NCBI GenBank assembly: GCA_012517735.1
Contig: JAAYUK010000143.1
Location: forward strand, 1 to 51,135
Direction: 5' to 3'
DNA length: 51,135 nucleotides
From: Nitrospiraceae bacterium
GTDB lineage: Bacteria > Nitrospirota > Thermodesulfovibrionia > Thermodesulfovibrionales > Dissulfurispiraceae
This document shows positions 1 through 8,558 of this stretch, in pieces (position 1 is the first letter of the stretch; every line of letters begins with the position of its first letter). Made by a program: the position numbers and the translations under genes. The notes below the pieces were generated by a model, which saw only the letters and a program-made list of their open reading frames with translations, was not told the DNA's origin and made no database searches.

Positions 1-85
1 AGGCGAATACCTCGGAGGACGGCTGGATGCCGTCCGAGAATGAGCGGCGTTGCCTGCCCTGCCGGCCTAATGACAATTCCAGGTT
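1..85 (+). repeat. Dispersed 190-bp inverted-repeat element, copy 1 (cut by window edge)
   Basis: This is the right-hand end of an element present in full at 12070-12259 and, inverted, at 46353-46541. Positions 1-78 match the right half of those copies almost base for base, including the hairpin GGACGGC-TGGAT-GCCGTCC and the terminal AATGACAATT block. The left half lies outside the window. No transposase is encoded here. Confidence 0.85.
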
Positions 86-267
86 TATAAGGAGGATCTG
101 AAAAGCGCGATGGTACAGGAAAATGACCGATACGATGGCCAGGCTGAATCGGGCAGAACGTTTTGCCCTGATGGTGGGGCTGAAGAATATCATATTTCCC
201 CCTAGGTTGTTTATAATCTCACGTGGGTCAAATACCGACAATCATTGCAGTACACAGAAAGTGAACC
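86..267. other. Intergenic leader upstream of rhlB
   Basis: No recognisable gene lies between the repeat and rhlB. A 31-codon open frame (110-205) follows an AGGAGG at about 90-95, but the spacing is long and the peptide is unfamiliar, so I do not call it. TATAAT at 212-217 is a plausible -10 box for rhlB, without a convincing -35 box. Confidence 0.35.
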
Positions 268-1662
268 ATGAAATTCGATGAATTGAACATTCCTGATCCG
301 ATTCGAGAAGGCATCCGGGCCGCCGGATTTACCGATTGCACACCCGTACAGGAACTGACATTGCCGCATGCGCTCCAGGGGATTGATATTGCCGCGCAGG
401 CGCAGACCGGGACCGGAAAGACCGCGGCGTTTCTCATAGCTGTTTTTTCGCGCATGTTGAGTCAGCCGGGCCCCGGCCAGGGACTGTCACCCCGTGCGCT
501 TGTCGTGGCACCGACGCGCGAACTGGTCATCCAGATTTTCGAGGAGGCGAAAATTCTTCGGGGCTCCGCCGACATCAGGATTGTGCCGGTCTATGGGGGC
601 ATCGACTACAACAAGCAGCGGAACGACCTTGCCGATGGCGTGGATATGCTCATCGGCACGCCGGGCCGGTTGATCGACTATCTGAAGCAGAAGGTATACA
701 GCCTCAAAAAGACCCAGTTTCTTGTCATCGACGAGGCTGACCGCATGTTTGACATGGGCTTTATCGCCGACCTCCGTTTTCTGCTGAAGCGCATGTCCCC
801 CTACGATCAGCGCCAGTCAATGCTCTTTTCCGCCACGCTTTCGCACCGTGTCATGGAACTTGGCTATGAGTACATGAACAATCCGGAGCGTTATGAAGTG
901 ACTCCCGAGCAGATGACGGTCGAGCTGGTGGCTCAGGAGCTGTATCATGTCGGCAAAGAGGAAAAATTCGGCCTGCTGCTCGGCATTATCCGCCGGGAGC
1001 CGGGGCGGTATCTTGTTTTCTGCAACATGAAGGTGACTGCGGAGCGGTTGCAATTGGACCTCGCGGCAAATGGTATCGAATCCGAGGCGATCACCGGAGA
1101 TATCCCCCAGAAAAAACGGCTGAAGGTCCTGGCTGACTTCAAGGAGGGTAAATTTCCGATTCTGATCGCGTCGGACGTGGCAAGCCGCGGGATTCATATT
1201 GAGGGGGTCACGCATGTCATCAACTATGATTTGCCGCAGGATCCCCAGGATTATGTGCATCGCATCGGCAGGACCGGCCGGGCCGGAGCGGAGGGCAGCG
1301 CCATCACGCTTGCCTGTGAAGATTATGTCTATGCGCTGCCGGAGATCGAAAAGTACATCAAGCAGAAAGTACCGGTTGGAGTCATTACAGACGACATGAT
1401 CGTCACTGATTATCAGAAAGCTCCGCGCAATGCCCGGAAACGGAACCCGCTGCCGGAAAAACGGCATCCCGGGGGAAGAGGCCGCCGTCCCGGGCGGAAA
1501 CACAAGAAACCCAGTCCCACGGTGGAACTGCAGCCCCAACGGGAAGCTCCGGCATCGGGCGGAGAAACGGCGGCAAAGAAGCGGAAGCGCAGAAGACGAC
1601 GGAAAAAACCGGAAACTACGGCCTCACAGCAGTCGGTCCAGCAGGAATCTCCGGATCAGTGA
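268..1662 (+). CDS. rhlB: ATP-dependent RNA helicase RhlB (DEAD-box)
   Basis: DEAD-box RNA helicase that unwinds short RNA duplexes in mRNA decay or ribosome assembly. All core motifs are visible in order: AQTGTGKT (Walker A), PTREL, TPGR, DEAD, SAT, then in the second RecA domain SDVASRG and HRIGRTGRAG. The stretch after HRIGRTGRAG (LACEDYVYALPEIEKYI) resembles E. coli RhlB closely, which is why RhlB is preferred over RhlE or CsdA. The last 80 or so residues form a very basic Arg/Lys tail, with a run of Arg and Lys near residue 440, probably for RNA binding. The ATG is at 268 with only a weak upstream purine tract. The gene stands alone and is followed by a clear intrinsic terminator. Confidence 0.9.
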   Translation: MKFDELNIPDPIREGIRAAGFTDCTPVQELTLPHALQGIDIAAQAQTGTGKTAAFLIAVFSRMLSQPGPGQGLSPRALVVAPTRELVIQIFEEAKILRGSADIRIVPVYGGIDYNKQRNDLADGVDMLIGTPGRLIDYLKQKVYSLKKTQFLVIDEADRMFDMGFIADLRFLLKRMSPYDQRQSMLFSATLSHRVMELGYEYMNNPERYEVTPEQMTVELVAQELYHVGKEEKFGLLLGIIRREPGRYLVFCNMKVTAERLQLDLAANGIESEAITGDIPQKKRLKVLADFKEGKFPILIASDVASRGIHIEGVTHVINYDLPQDPQDYVHRIGRTGRAGAEGSAITLACEDYVYALPEIEKYIKQKVPVGVITDDMIVTDYQKAPRNARKRNPLPEKRHPGGRGRRPGRKHKKPSPTVELQPQREAPASGGETAAKKRKRRRRRKKPETTASQQSVQQESPDQ

Positions 1663-1697
1663 GCAGAGCTGGTGAGGAATGAGACGAGTCGAAGCAG

Positions 1698-1735
1698 ACC
1701 GGCCTCGTGTTATTGAGCAGGGGAGGCCGGTTTTT
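1698..1735 (+). terminator. Intrinsic terminator of rhlB
   Basis: A nine-base-pair stem, ACCGGCCTC (1698-1706) with GAGGCCGGT (1723-1731), is followed by TTTTT. It lies 36 bp after the rhlB stop and overlaps the 3' end of the convergent small gene at 1710-1925. Confidence 0.85.
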
Positions 1736-1925
1736 CGGTATCCGTTTCAGGAGCTTCTTCCGTCGCGGCTGCAGCAGTCTCCACCACATTGCCGTATTCG
1801 TCGAGCACCGCTTCCCCTGCCGGACTGGCGGATCTGTTAAAACGTTTCTGCCGTTTTTCTTCCTGCTTTTTCAGACGCTGCAGCTCTTTTTTTCTTTTTT
1901 CGCTTTTGAATGCTGGTCGTGCCAA
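1710..1925 (-). CDS. Small basic conserved protein (71 aa), function unknown
   Basis: A 71-residue soluble protein. The first 35 residues are strongly basic and probably helical (repeated Lys/Arg with Glu and Gln); the C-terminal half is acidic and Ala/Glu/Thr-rich. It starts at TTG (1925), preceded by GTGAGGA at suitable spacing; no in-frame ATG is available. From memory, similar short proteins beginning MARPAFKSEKRKKE occur in deltaproteobacteria and relatives, but I cannot name a function. It converges on rhlB, and its stop codon lies inside the rhlB terminator. RNA or ribosome association is only a guess from charge. Confidence 0.6.
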   Translation of the reverse strand: MARPAFKSEKRKKELQRLKKQEEKRQKRFNRSASPAGEAVLDEYGNVVETAAAATEEAPETDTEKPASPAQ

Positions 1926-2074
1926 ACCGGAATCCTCACTTTCATTGGTTTTTTATTATATCATGGACTGACAGCCTGCGTGATTTCTGCGCCTGCTTGG
2001 GGCAGCATATGTGTGCAATCGGTTATCATATCCAGTACTGACCGAACGTTCACTGCACTGACTGATTGGAGATC

Positions 2075-3211
2075 ATGACGACGAACGCCATCCTGATCAC
2101 TTGTCCCAAAGGGCTTCCCCCGTATCTGAAACAGGAAGTCGAAGGGCTCGGTTTCCCCGTCGTTGCGGAAACTGCTGCCGGAATCGAAACATCCGGTACG
2201 CTGGCCGACACCATGCTGCTGAACCTCCGCCTCAGGACTGCCCATCGCGTGTTGTACCTGCTGGCCGGTTTTGAGGCAAAGGATGCCGATGCACTGTATG
2301 CCAAAGTGTTGGCTATGCCTTGGGAACACTATGTAAGCGAGCAGGAATACCTCACGGTGCACTCGTCGGTCTGCAACCCGACTATCGATAACCCGCTCTT
2401 TGCAAATGTGAAGTGCAAGGATGCCATTGTCGACCGGCTTCGGAAGGTGACCGGGGCTGTCGTGTTTCTTTACTGGAAGGGCGACGCCTGCAGTATCTAC
2501 CTCGACACGTCCGGCGAACCGCTGGCCCGTCGCGACTATCGCAAGTTGCCGATGAAGGCGCCCATGCAGGAGACGCTTGCCGCGGCGGTGGTGCTCGAAA
2601 CCGGCTGGACAGGGGATGGCAATTTCGTAAATCCCATGTGCGGCAGCGGGACGCTTGCCATTGAGGCGGCACTGATTGCTCTGAATCGGGCACCGGGCAG
2701 CCTGCGCTCCAATTATGGCTTCATGCATCTGAAGGGATTTGATCGGAAACAGTGGGATGAACTCCGCGCCAGAGCCCGCACAGAATCACGCAAGACGATA
2801 GCCGGGAAGATCGTCGCCACCGACATGAATCCGGCAGCGGTGAATGCTGCGCGAAAGAACGCCATGACGGCGGGTGTCGATCATCTTATAGAGTTTGGTG
2901 TTTGTGATTTCCGCGCTACTGCGGTTCCCGATGGCGGCGGAATCGTCATTTTCAACCCCGAGTATGGTGAGCGGCTCGGCGAGCTGAAAGAGCTTGAGGG
3001 TACCTACAAGGCGATGGGAGATTTTCTCAAGCAGAAATGCAAAGGCTACACCGGCTATATTTTCACCGGTAACCCCGATCTCGCGAAGAAAATCGGACTC
3101 AAGGCATCGCGTCGCTCAGTATTCCATAATGCTAGAATCGAGTGCCGCCTTTTCAGATATGAACTTTATGAGGGAAGCAGACAGAAACCGAAGGTCCACG
3201 GAGAAGGCTGA
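2075..3211 (+). CDS. THUMP-domain RNA guanine-N2 methyltransferase, RlmL/YpsC-like
   Basis: SAM-dependent RNA methyltransferase of the UPF0020 family, whose members methylate a guanine N2 in 23S rRNA (RlmL, YpsC) or tRNA. The N-terminal about 160 residues look like a ferredoxin-like plus THUMP module. The Rossmann methyltransferase domain follows, with NPMCGSGTLAIEAA (about 186-199) and an acidic ATDMNPAA loop. The motif IV position reads NPEY (about 294-297) where the family usually has NPPY. The start is taken at ATG 2075, three bases after GGAG; an in-frame TTG at 2066 would add three residues. The substrate is inferred only. It is a single gene, followed about 190 bp later by the helicase gene. 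Confidence 0.8.
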   Translation: MTTNAILITCPKGLPPYLKQEVEGLGFPVVAETAAGIETSGTLADTMLLNLRLRTAHRVLYLLAGFEAKDADALYAKVLAMPWEHYVSEQEYLTVHSSVCNPTIDNPLFANVKCKDAIVDRLRKVTGAVVFLYWKGDACSIYLDTSGEPLARRDYRKLPMKAPMQETLAAAVVLETGWTGDGNFVNPMCGSGTLAIEAALIALNRAPGSLRSNYGFMHLKGFDRKQWDELRARARTESRKTIAGKIVATDMNPAAVNAARKNAMTAGVDHLIEFGVCDFRATAVPDGGGIVIFNPEYGERLGELKELEGTYKAMGDFLKQKCKGYTGYIFTGNPDLAKKIGLKASRRSVFHNARIECRLFRYELYEGSRQKPKVHGEG

Positions 3212-3404
3212 TCCGATCGCAGTTCAAAAAACAAAAGTCAAAAGTCGAAAATCAGGATGAACAGCCTCTCTCCGGAAGAATCCGTAAAGACCGCACGCTG
3301 CCAGGTATGGGCTTTTCCTCACCGGTTTTGATACAATTCCTGTTCTCCGGCCTTGTCGTGCGGATTTTGATCCTTGCCGTATTTCATTCAGGGAGTGCAA
3401 TTTT

Positions 3405-5423
3405 ATGGATATTACGAAATATATCAGCCGTCTCAATCCGCGTCAGCGCGAGGCGGTGTTGCATACCGAAGGCCCGCTGCTGGTGCTTGCCGGTGCCGGT
3501 TCGGGCAAAACCCGCGTCATTACCACGCGCGTGGCGTATCTGCTTTCTCAGGGCATACCGTCCGGTTCAGTGCTCGCTGTAACGTTTACGAACAAGGCGG
3601 CGCGGGAGATGCGCGAGCGTGCCATGCAGATGCTCGAAGGCTGCAACATCAAGCCCCCGATCATATCGACCTTTCATGCTCTCTGCATGAATATCCTCCG
3701 CCGCGAGATCGATAAACTGGGCTACCGGAAGGACTTCACCATTTACGATACCTCTGATCAGCACTCGCTCATCAGGAATCTGCTTGCTGAGATCAAATAC
3801 GAAGACAGGAGCTTCAGACCAGAGAGCATTCTTGAGCGCATCAGTCTGGCAAAGAACGAGATGCCGCTTCCGAGAAGCGCCCAAAAGGATGAACCGGATG
3901 CTCTCGAAGTCATCTCGGACGCTGTCTATCCGAAATACTGCGAGGCGATGCAGAACCTGAACGCAGTTGATTTCGATGACCTGCTGTTGCTGACGCTGCA
4001 GCTCTTCCGCGACCATCCGGAGGTGCTCGCGCAGTACCAGGAGCGGTTTCAGTACCTCATGGTCGATGAGTACCAAGATACGAACCGTGTGCAGTATCAG
4101 GTGGTTCGGCTGCTTGCCGGTCAGCGGAAGAATCTTTGCGTGGTCGGCGATGACGACCAGTCTATTTACGGATGGCGGGGGGCGAATCTCGGCAATATCC
4201 TGGACTTTGAGCATGACTTTCCCGGCACGGTTGTCGTGCGGCTGGAACAGAACTACCGTTCATTCGGCAATATTCTCCATGCCGCCAACGGGGTGATCAA
4301 AAACAATAAAAAACGTATGGAAAAGGCCCTCTGGTCCGAAAAGGGAGAGGGGCCGAAGGTGAATATTTTCCGGGCGGAGGATACTGATGATGAGGCTCAG
4401 TGGGTGGCGGACCGCATTGAACTCCTGAAGTTCGAAAAGAACATTCCGTATGACGACATTGCGATCATCTATCGGGCAAATCTTTTCTCGCGGCCGTTTG
4501 AAGAGGCGCTCCGCCGGAAACGCATTCCATACACGGTTGTAGGAGGCACGAGCTATTTCGACCACCGCGAGATCAAGGATCTTGCCTGCTATCTGAAGAT
4601 ATGCGCCAATCAGCGCGATGATCTGAGTCTCCTCCGCGTGATGAATGTGCCGAAACGCGGACTCGGGCCGGCTGCTCTCGGCAGGCTCGTGGCGTTTGCG
4701 CGGGAGCAGAAGACGACTCTGCTCAACGCCTGCAGAAGGGCGGGAGAGATCGAGGACCTTGCTGAGCGGATTCGTCAGAACGCGATCGATCTGGCAAATC
4801 TGATCGATCGCTACAGCGCTCAGTTTTCGATGCAAAAAGACATGGGCATGGTATTTCGGGCGCTTATCGAGGAGATTAACTATCGGGAGTATCTGCATGA
4901 CCTCCATAAAAACCCCCAGACGGTCATCAAGCGCATCGAAGGCTATGAAGACTTCATTTCATCGCTTGGGTATTATGAAAAAACGGAGCAGGCACCAACG
5001 CTTCATGGATTTCTGGAGTCACTCGCCCTGACCGACATGCTCGAACAAAAAGAGGAGAAGACCACGTTCGGAGTCACGCTCATCTCTTTTCATTCGTCCA
5101 AGGGACTTGAATTTCCGGTGGTGTTCATTGCGGGCGTGGAGGAAGATATCCTCCCGCACAGGAAGTCAGGGGGAGATATCGAGGAAGAACGCCGTCTCTT
5201 TTATGTCGGCATCACCCGTGCCATGCACGAGCTCTATATTACGCATACCACGCATCGGATCAAATACGGTAAGGCGACTCCTTCCACGCCGTCCCGTTTT
5301 CTGGAAGAGATTCCCGAAGCAGTCGCCAGAAAGATCGGCCGTTTCGCCGACGATGGCCCTGAAGATCCAGAGGCAGCCGCTGACCGTTTTTTCGCCAATA
5401 TCCAGAAGATGCTTGGGAAGTAG
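3405..5423 (+). CDS. rep: SF1A DNA helicase, Rep/PcrA/UvrD family (closest to Rep)
   Basis: 3'-to-5' superfamily 1A DNA helicase of 672 residues, almost exactly the length of E. coli Rep. It would act in replication restart or repair. Visible motifs are LAGAGSGKTRV (Walker A, about residue 30), FTNKAAREM, DEYQDTN (Walker B), VVGDDDQSIYGWRG, LEQNYRS, SSKGLEFPVVFI and the late GITRA motif. The wording around motifs III-IV and the short C-terminus (ADRFFANIQKMLGK) resemble Rep more than UvrD or PcrA, which carry a longer tail. The start is ATG 3405, with GGGAG about 11 bp upstream. A 19-bp inverted repeat follows the stop. Family certain, Rep assignment moderately so. Confidence 0.85.
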   Translation: MDITKYISRLNPRQREAVLHTEGPLLVLAGAGSGKTRVITTRVAYLLSQGIPSGSVLAVTFTNKAAREMRERAMQMLEGCNIKPPIISTFHALCMNILRREIDKLGYRKDFTIYDTSDQHSLIRNLLAEIKYEDRSFRPESILERISLAKNEMPLPRSAQKDEPDALEVISDAVYPKYCEAMQNLNAVDFDDLLLLTLQLFRDHPEVLAQYQERFQYLMVDEYQDTNRVQYQVVRLLAGQRKNLCVVGDDDQSIYGWRGANLGNILDFEHDFPGTVVVRLEQNYRSFGNILHAANGVIKNNKKRMEKALWSEKGEGPKVNIFRAEDTDDEAQWVADRIELLKFEKNIPYDDIAIIYRANLFSRPFEEALRRKRIPYTVVGGTSYFDHREIKDLACYLKICANQRDDLSLLRVMNVPKRGLGPAALGRLVAFAREQKTTLLNACRRAGEIEDLAERIRQNAIDLANLIDRYSAQFSMQKDMGMVFRALIEEINYREYLHDLHKNPQTVIKRIEGYEDFISSLGYYEKTEQAPTLHGFLESLALTDMLEQKEEKTTFGVTLISFHSSKGLEFPVVFIAGVEEDILPHRKSGGDIEEERRLFYVGITRAMHELYITHTTHRIKYGKATPSTPSRFLEEIPEAVARKIGRFADDGPEDPEAAADRFFANIQKMLGK

Positions 5424-5434
5424 GTTTGCCTGGC

Positions 5435-5480
5435 ACGAAACAGGGGTATGCGCTTACTCTGGCGCATACCCCTGTTTCGT
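5435..5480. terminator. Bidirectional hairpin between convergent genes
   Basis: A perfect 19-bp inverted repeat (5435-5453 with 5462-5480) encloses an 8-base loop between the helicase stop and the stop of the minus-strand repeat protein. There is no long T tract on either side, so it is either a bidirectional terminator or a 3'-end stabilising structure. Confidence 0.65.
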
Positions 5481-5486
5481 CACCTG

Positions 5487-6071
5487 TTACTTCTGGCAGC
5501 CGATAATATTTCCTTTCAGATCGAACTGAATGCCGCCATTCGCTTTGCAACTGACCTGATGTCCACGGGCATCGAGGTAGTTCGCATTGTGCGCCAGCGT
5601 GCAGGATGCAATGTTCCCCTGTTCGTTGAAGTTGATGCGTGAAGCCTGTTTGCAGTTGACCTGATGTCCTCGGGCGTTGAGATAGTTTGCATTATGGGCC
5701 AGTGTGCACTGGTCTATATTCCCTTTTGCATCGAATACGATCGAAGCCCCCTGTTTGCAGTTGACCTGGTGTCCTCGGGCGTTGAGATAGTTTGCGTTAT
5801 GGGCCAGTGTGCAGGATGCGACCCGCCCCTTGGCGTCGAAACTGATGTGCGTCGCTTTTTTGCAGGTGACCTGGTGTCCTTTTGCATTCAGATACGTCGC
5901 ATCATGGGCCAGTGTGCAAGCGGTTACCCGCTTTTGCCCATCGAGCGATCCCGCGCTCATGCAGGTGACCTGATGCCCCGCAGCATTGAGATACGTCTGC
6001 GTTGCACATGACAGGGAGACAATACCCAACAACAGGAACAGTACCCCAAGGACAACGATCAGTCTTCTCAT
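5487..6071 (-). CDS. Secreted protein with five tandem Cys-pair repeats (194 aa), unknown function
   Basis: Exported protein of unknown function. Residues 1-24 form a signal peptide (MRRL, a hydrophobic run, then LSCA). The rest is five tandem units of 33-35 residues, starting at about 26, 59, 94, 129 and 164, each reading (T/N)YLNA.GHQV.C, an F(D/N)..G.(I/V) segment, then CTLAH. Each unit has two cysteines, ten in all, which suggests one disulfide per unit in a beta-hairpin-like array. DNA units 2-5 repeat with a 105-bp period and are nearly identical in places, so recent duplication is likely. The start is ATG 6071, chosen over an ATG 48 bp upstream because GGAGGAG lies just before it and the signal peptide begins there. 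I do not recognise the family. Confidence 0.75.
   Translation of the reverse strand: MRRLIVVLGVLFLLLGIVSLSCATQTYLNAAGHQVTCMSAGSLDGQKRVTACTLAHDATYLNAKGHQVTCKKATHISFDAKGRVASCTLAHNANYLNARGHQVNCKQGASIVFDAKGNIDQCTLAHNANYLNARGHQVNCKQASRINFNEQGNIASCTLAHNANYLDARGHQVSCKANGGIQFDLKGNIIGCQK
5500..5990. repeat. Tandem repeat with about 105-bp period inside the Cys-repeat gene
   Basis: Blocks beginning near 5650 and 5755 are nearly identical over about 60 bases and differ at only a few positions; blocks near 5545, 5860 and 5960 are more diverged. The period keeps the reading frame (35 codons). Confidence 0.8.
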
Positions 6072-6325
6072 GGCTCCTCCGAACAGAAATATGTTTGATT
6101 GCACCTGGCCGGCAGACAAACACCTGCCGGGTCAAGACAGCTTTTGTATTTATTGTAGCAAAAAGGCGCTCGGTGCGCGATTGATCATTTCCGGCTTCAC
6201 CTGTCGGGTTCCGCGCATGGGGGACAATCGTCCGTGCCATATATGGTATGATAGATGACTGCATTGTTTTGTATGGTTTTTCTCAGGATACATGCATGCG
6301 ATAATTCTTGATGAGGTGATGCTAT

Positions 6326-7672
6326 ATGGAAGCGGTGCTGAAAAAGGTTCAGGAGCTTGCCCTGCTGCATGACAAGCTGGATCCCAGACTGATCAAGGAA
6401 AAGCAGATCAAACTCGGTCTCCGCAATGAGGATGGAACCGGCGTTTTTGTCGGGATTACCAGCAAGGGCCAGGTTATCGGCTATGAAAAAATAACGCATG
6501 GCGACGGCAAGGTTGAGGTGAAGCCGGTACCCGGCAAGCTCATGTATTGCGGCTATGACATGGCTGATATTGTTCGCCAGAAGCAGATCGAGAAGCGTCT
6601 GGGCTTTGAAGAGACGGTTTTTCTGCTCCTGACGGGTGAATTGCCGAACAGGCGCGATCTCAAGGCTTTTTGTCAATTGCTCGGCAAGAAGCGTGCCCTT
6701 CCGGCGGAGATGAAGGAGATGATTCTTGCCCGGCCCAAACACGATGATATGATGGGCTCACTGCACACGATGGTTTCCGGGATGCATCTTTTTGACAAGA
6801 ACGCGAATTCGACCAACCTGGCGGATGTGTCGCGCCAGTGCATCGATCTCATTGCCAAGTTCCCGACGATTATTGCGTACAACTATCTCACCACGAAGAT
6901 GGATCGCAAGGACCTGAAGAAGCTGAAGGATCCGAATCCTGACTGGAGCACTGCCGAGACGTTTCTGACGCTGCTGCACGGCAAAACCCCTGATCCGGAC
7001 ATGATCGAGCTGTTTGATACCATGCTGATCTTTCACGCAGAACATGGCGGAGGCAACAACTCCACCTTTTCGACCCGCTGCGTTTCATCTTCCGGCGCCA
7101 ATACCTACATGGCGATCTGCGCCGGCATCGGCTCGCTCTCGGGGCATCTGCACGGGGGAGCCAATGAAGCGGTCATGCGCATGATGGCGGATATCAAAAA
7201 GAAGGTAAAGGATTGGGAAAACGAGGATGAGCTTACCGACTATCTTACGGCAATCCTTGACAAGAAGGTCGGTGACAAATCCGGCAAGATTTATGGCATT
7301 GGCCATGCCGTCTACACGGTGTCTGATCCTCGGGCTGTCTTTCTTGAGGAAACTGCAGGTGATCTTGCTGCCAAGGCGGGCCGTGAGGCTGAGTTTGAGC
7401 TTTTCAAGCGGATTGCGCGCATAGCCCCGAAGCTGGTAAAAGAGAAGAAGGGCAAGACGGTCTGCATCAACGTCGACTTCTATTCTGGTTTTGTCTACGA
7501 ATGCATGGGCATTCCGACCGAGCTTTTTACCCCGATCTTTGCAATGGCTCGCGTGGCGGGGTGGTCTGCTCACCGGATTGAAGAGCTTGTACAGGGCAGA
7601 ATTATCAGGCCATCCTATGTTACCTCGCTGAAGGCCAAAAAGAACTATATCCCGCTTTTCAACCGCGGGTAA
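6326..7672 (+). CDS. gltA: Citrate synthase
   Basis: Condenses acetyl-CoA with oxaloacetate to citrate, the entry step of the oxidative TCA cycle or of glutamate synthesis in anaerobes. At 448 residues it is a full-length type II enzyme. The catalytic residues are visible: His240 in HAEHGGGNNSTF, His276 in LHGGANE and Asp384 in NVDFYSG, plus GHAVYTVSDPRA. The HAEHGGGNN form is typical of the citrate synthases of Clostridia and other anaerobes. The start is ATG 6326, after GAGGTG. It is monocistronic, with an intrinsic terminator 30 bp after the stop. A 2-methylcitrate synthase role cannot be excluded from sequence, but no prp genes are nearby. Confidence 0.92.
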   Translation: MEAVLKKVQELALLHDKLDPRLIKEKQIKLGLRNEDGTGVFVGITSKGQVIGYEKITHGDGKVEVKPVPGKLMYCGYDMADIVRQKQIEKRLGFEETVFLLLTGELPNRRDLKAFCQLLGKKRALPAEMKEMILARPKHDDMMGSLHTMVSGMHLFDKNANSTNLADVSRQCIDLIAKFPTIIAYNYLTTKMDRKDLKKLKDPNPDWSTAETFLTLLHGKTPDPDMIELFDTMLIFHAEHGGGNNSTFSTRCVSSSGANTYMAICAGIGSLSGHLHGGANEAVMRMMADIKKKVKDWENEDELTDYLTAILDKKVGDKSGKIYGIGHAVYTVSDPRAVFLEETAGDLAAKAGREAEFELFKRIARIAPKLVKEKKGKTVCINVDFYSGFVYECMGIPTELFTPIFAMARVAGWSAHRIEELVQGRIIRPSYVTSLKAKKNYIPLFNRG

Positions 7673-7702
7673 TCGCCGTCTGTCCCGATCAGCAATGCAG
7701 AG

Positions 7703-7737
7703 GGTGTCTTCCGGTTGCGGGAAGACACCTTTTTTTC
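7703..7737 (+). terminator. Intrinsic terminator of citrate synthase
   Basis: GGTGTCTTCC (7703-7712) pairs with GGAAGACACC (7720-7729) across a 7-base loop and is followed by seven T residues. It sits between convergent gltA and greB. Confidence 0.92.
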
Positions 7738-7757
7738 TTCTTTGGGCAAAGAAACGG

Positions 7758-8255
7758 TCAGCCGTAGCGTACTGAGAGAATGATGAATGTTGCAGTGCCG
7801 CTGGGGCGGTTGACCGTGACTTCGTCGCCTTCTGTCTTGCGGAGGAGCGCTTTCGCCATCGGCGAATCGATGCTGATGAATCCTCTGGCGGAGTCGCTCT
7901 CGTCGGGCCCGACGATGCGGTAAGTGCAGCAGGTTCCCGCTTCATCTTCAAGCTCTACCCACGCGCCGAAAAAAACGGTTGATGTGTCCGAAGGAGTGCG
8001 GTCAACTACGGTCAGCTCCCCCAGCCGTTTTGAGAGGAACCGGATGCGCGAATCGATCTGGCGCAGCTGTTTCTTGCCGTAGATATATTCGGCGTTTTCG
8101 GAGCGGTCTCCCATGGCCGCAGCCTCGGCAACGGCTTGGGTTACCTGCGGACGTTTTACCCTCCAGAGATGGGCGAGTTCATCGCTCAGGCGTTTGTACC
8201 CTTCAGGAGTTATGTAACCTGATGATTTCGGTCGAAGCGGCGGTGGTTTTCTCAA
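7758..8255 (-). CDS. greB: Transcript cleavage factor GreB
   Basis: Rescues backtracked RNA polymerase by inserting a coiled coil into the secondary channel and stimulating RNA cleavage. The N-terminal coiled coil carries the acidic tip MGDRSENAEY. GreB rather than GreA is indicated by YGKKQLRQIDSRIRFL, VFFGAWVELED and ISIDSPMAKALL, all close to E. coli GreB. The start is TTG 8255, with GAGG five bases upstream; the ATGs just upstream are in another frame. It diverges from the 67-aa gene at 8339. Confidence 0.92.
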   Translation of the reverse strand: MRKPPPLRPKSSGYITPEGYKRLSDELAHLWRVKRPQVTQAVAEAAAMGDRSENAEYIYGKKQLRQIDSRIRFLSKRLGELTVVDRTPSDTSTVFFGAWVELEDEAGTCCTYRIVGPDESDSARGFISIDSPMAKALLRKTEGDEVTVNRPSGTATFIILSVRYG

Positions 8256-8338
8256 TGCATCCTCTTTTCATACAGATATCGCAGCCTCCTTATTGTACCT
8301 GTTATAGTAGACATCAGGAAAACCTTCAAGGAGCAGAT

Positions 8339-8542
8339 ATGGCGAAATATACCGCACCCATCAGCGAAAAGCTCAGGCAGCGCATCCTCGCTCTGCCGAG
8401 GGGCGTCAAATTCGGAGACTTCATGGAAAAAGCCATGCTGGTTTTTGTTGAGGAGCTGGAGAAGAATCCCGAGTTGCGGCCTGAGGATTTTATCATCACT
8501 GCAGTCGAACGGAAAGATGGCGCAAAGAAAAAAGGGAAATAG
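8339..8542 (+). CDS. Conserved small protein (67 aa), unknown function
   Basis: A 67-residue soluble protein beginning MAKYTAPISEKLRQRIL and ending in a Lys-rich tail (DGAKKKGK). AAGGAG lies six bases before the ATG, which makes translation likely. It looks helical, with alternating Glu and Leu in the middle (VFVEELEKNPELRPEDF). No catalytic motif is visible. It is divergently transcribed from greB across an 83-bp gap and converges on the LysR gene. I do not recognise it. Confidence 0.65.
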   Translation: MAKYTAPISEKLRQRILALPRGVKFGDFMEKAMLVFVEELEKNPELRPEDFIITAVERKDGAKKKGK

Positions 8543-8558
8543 CTTTTTGAGCGAGTAC

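Noticed and set aside
86-205. 31-codon open frame with an upstream AGGAGG
   Set aside because: The spacing to the ATG is too long and the peptide shows no recognisable features.
1-267. Insertion sequence or transposase near the repeat
   Set aside because: No transposase-like frame lies in or beside any of the three copies.
5500-5990. Regular 105-bp repeat as a possible CRISPR array
   Set aside because: The period is too long, there are no unique spacers, and the repeats encode a protein in frame.
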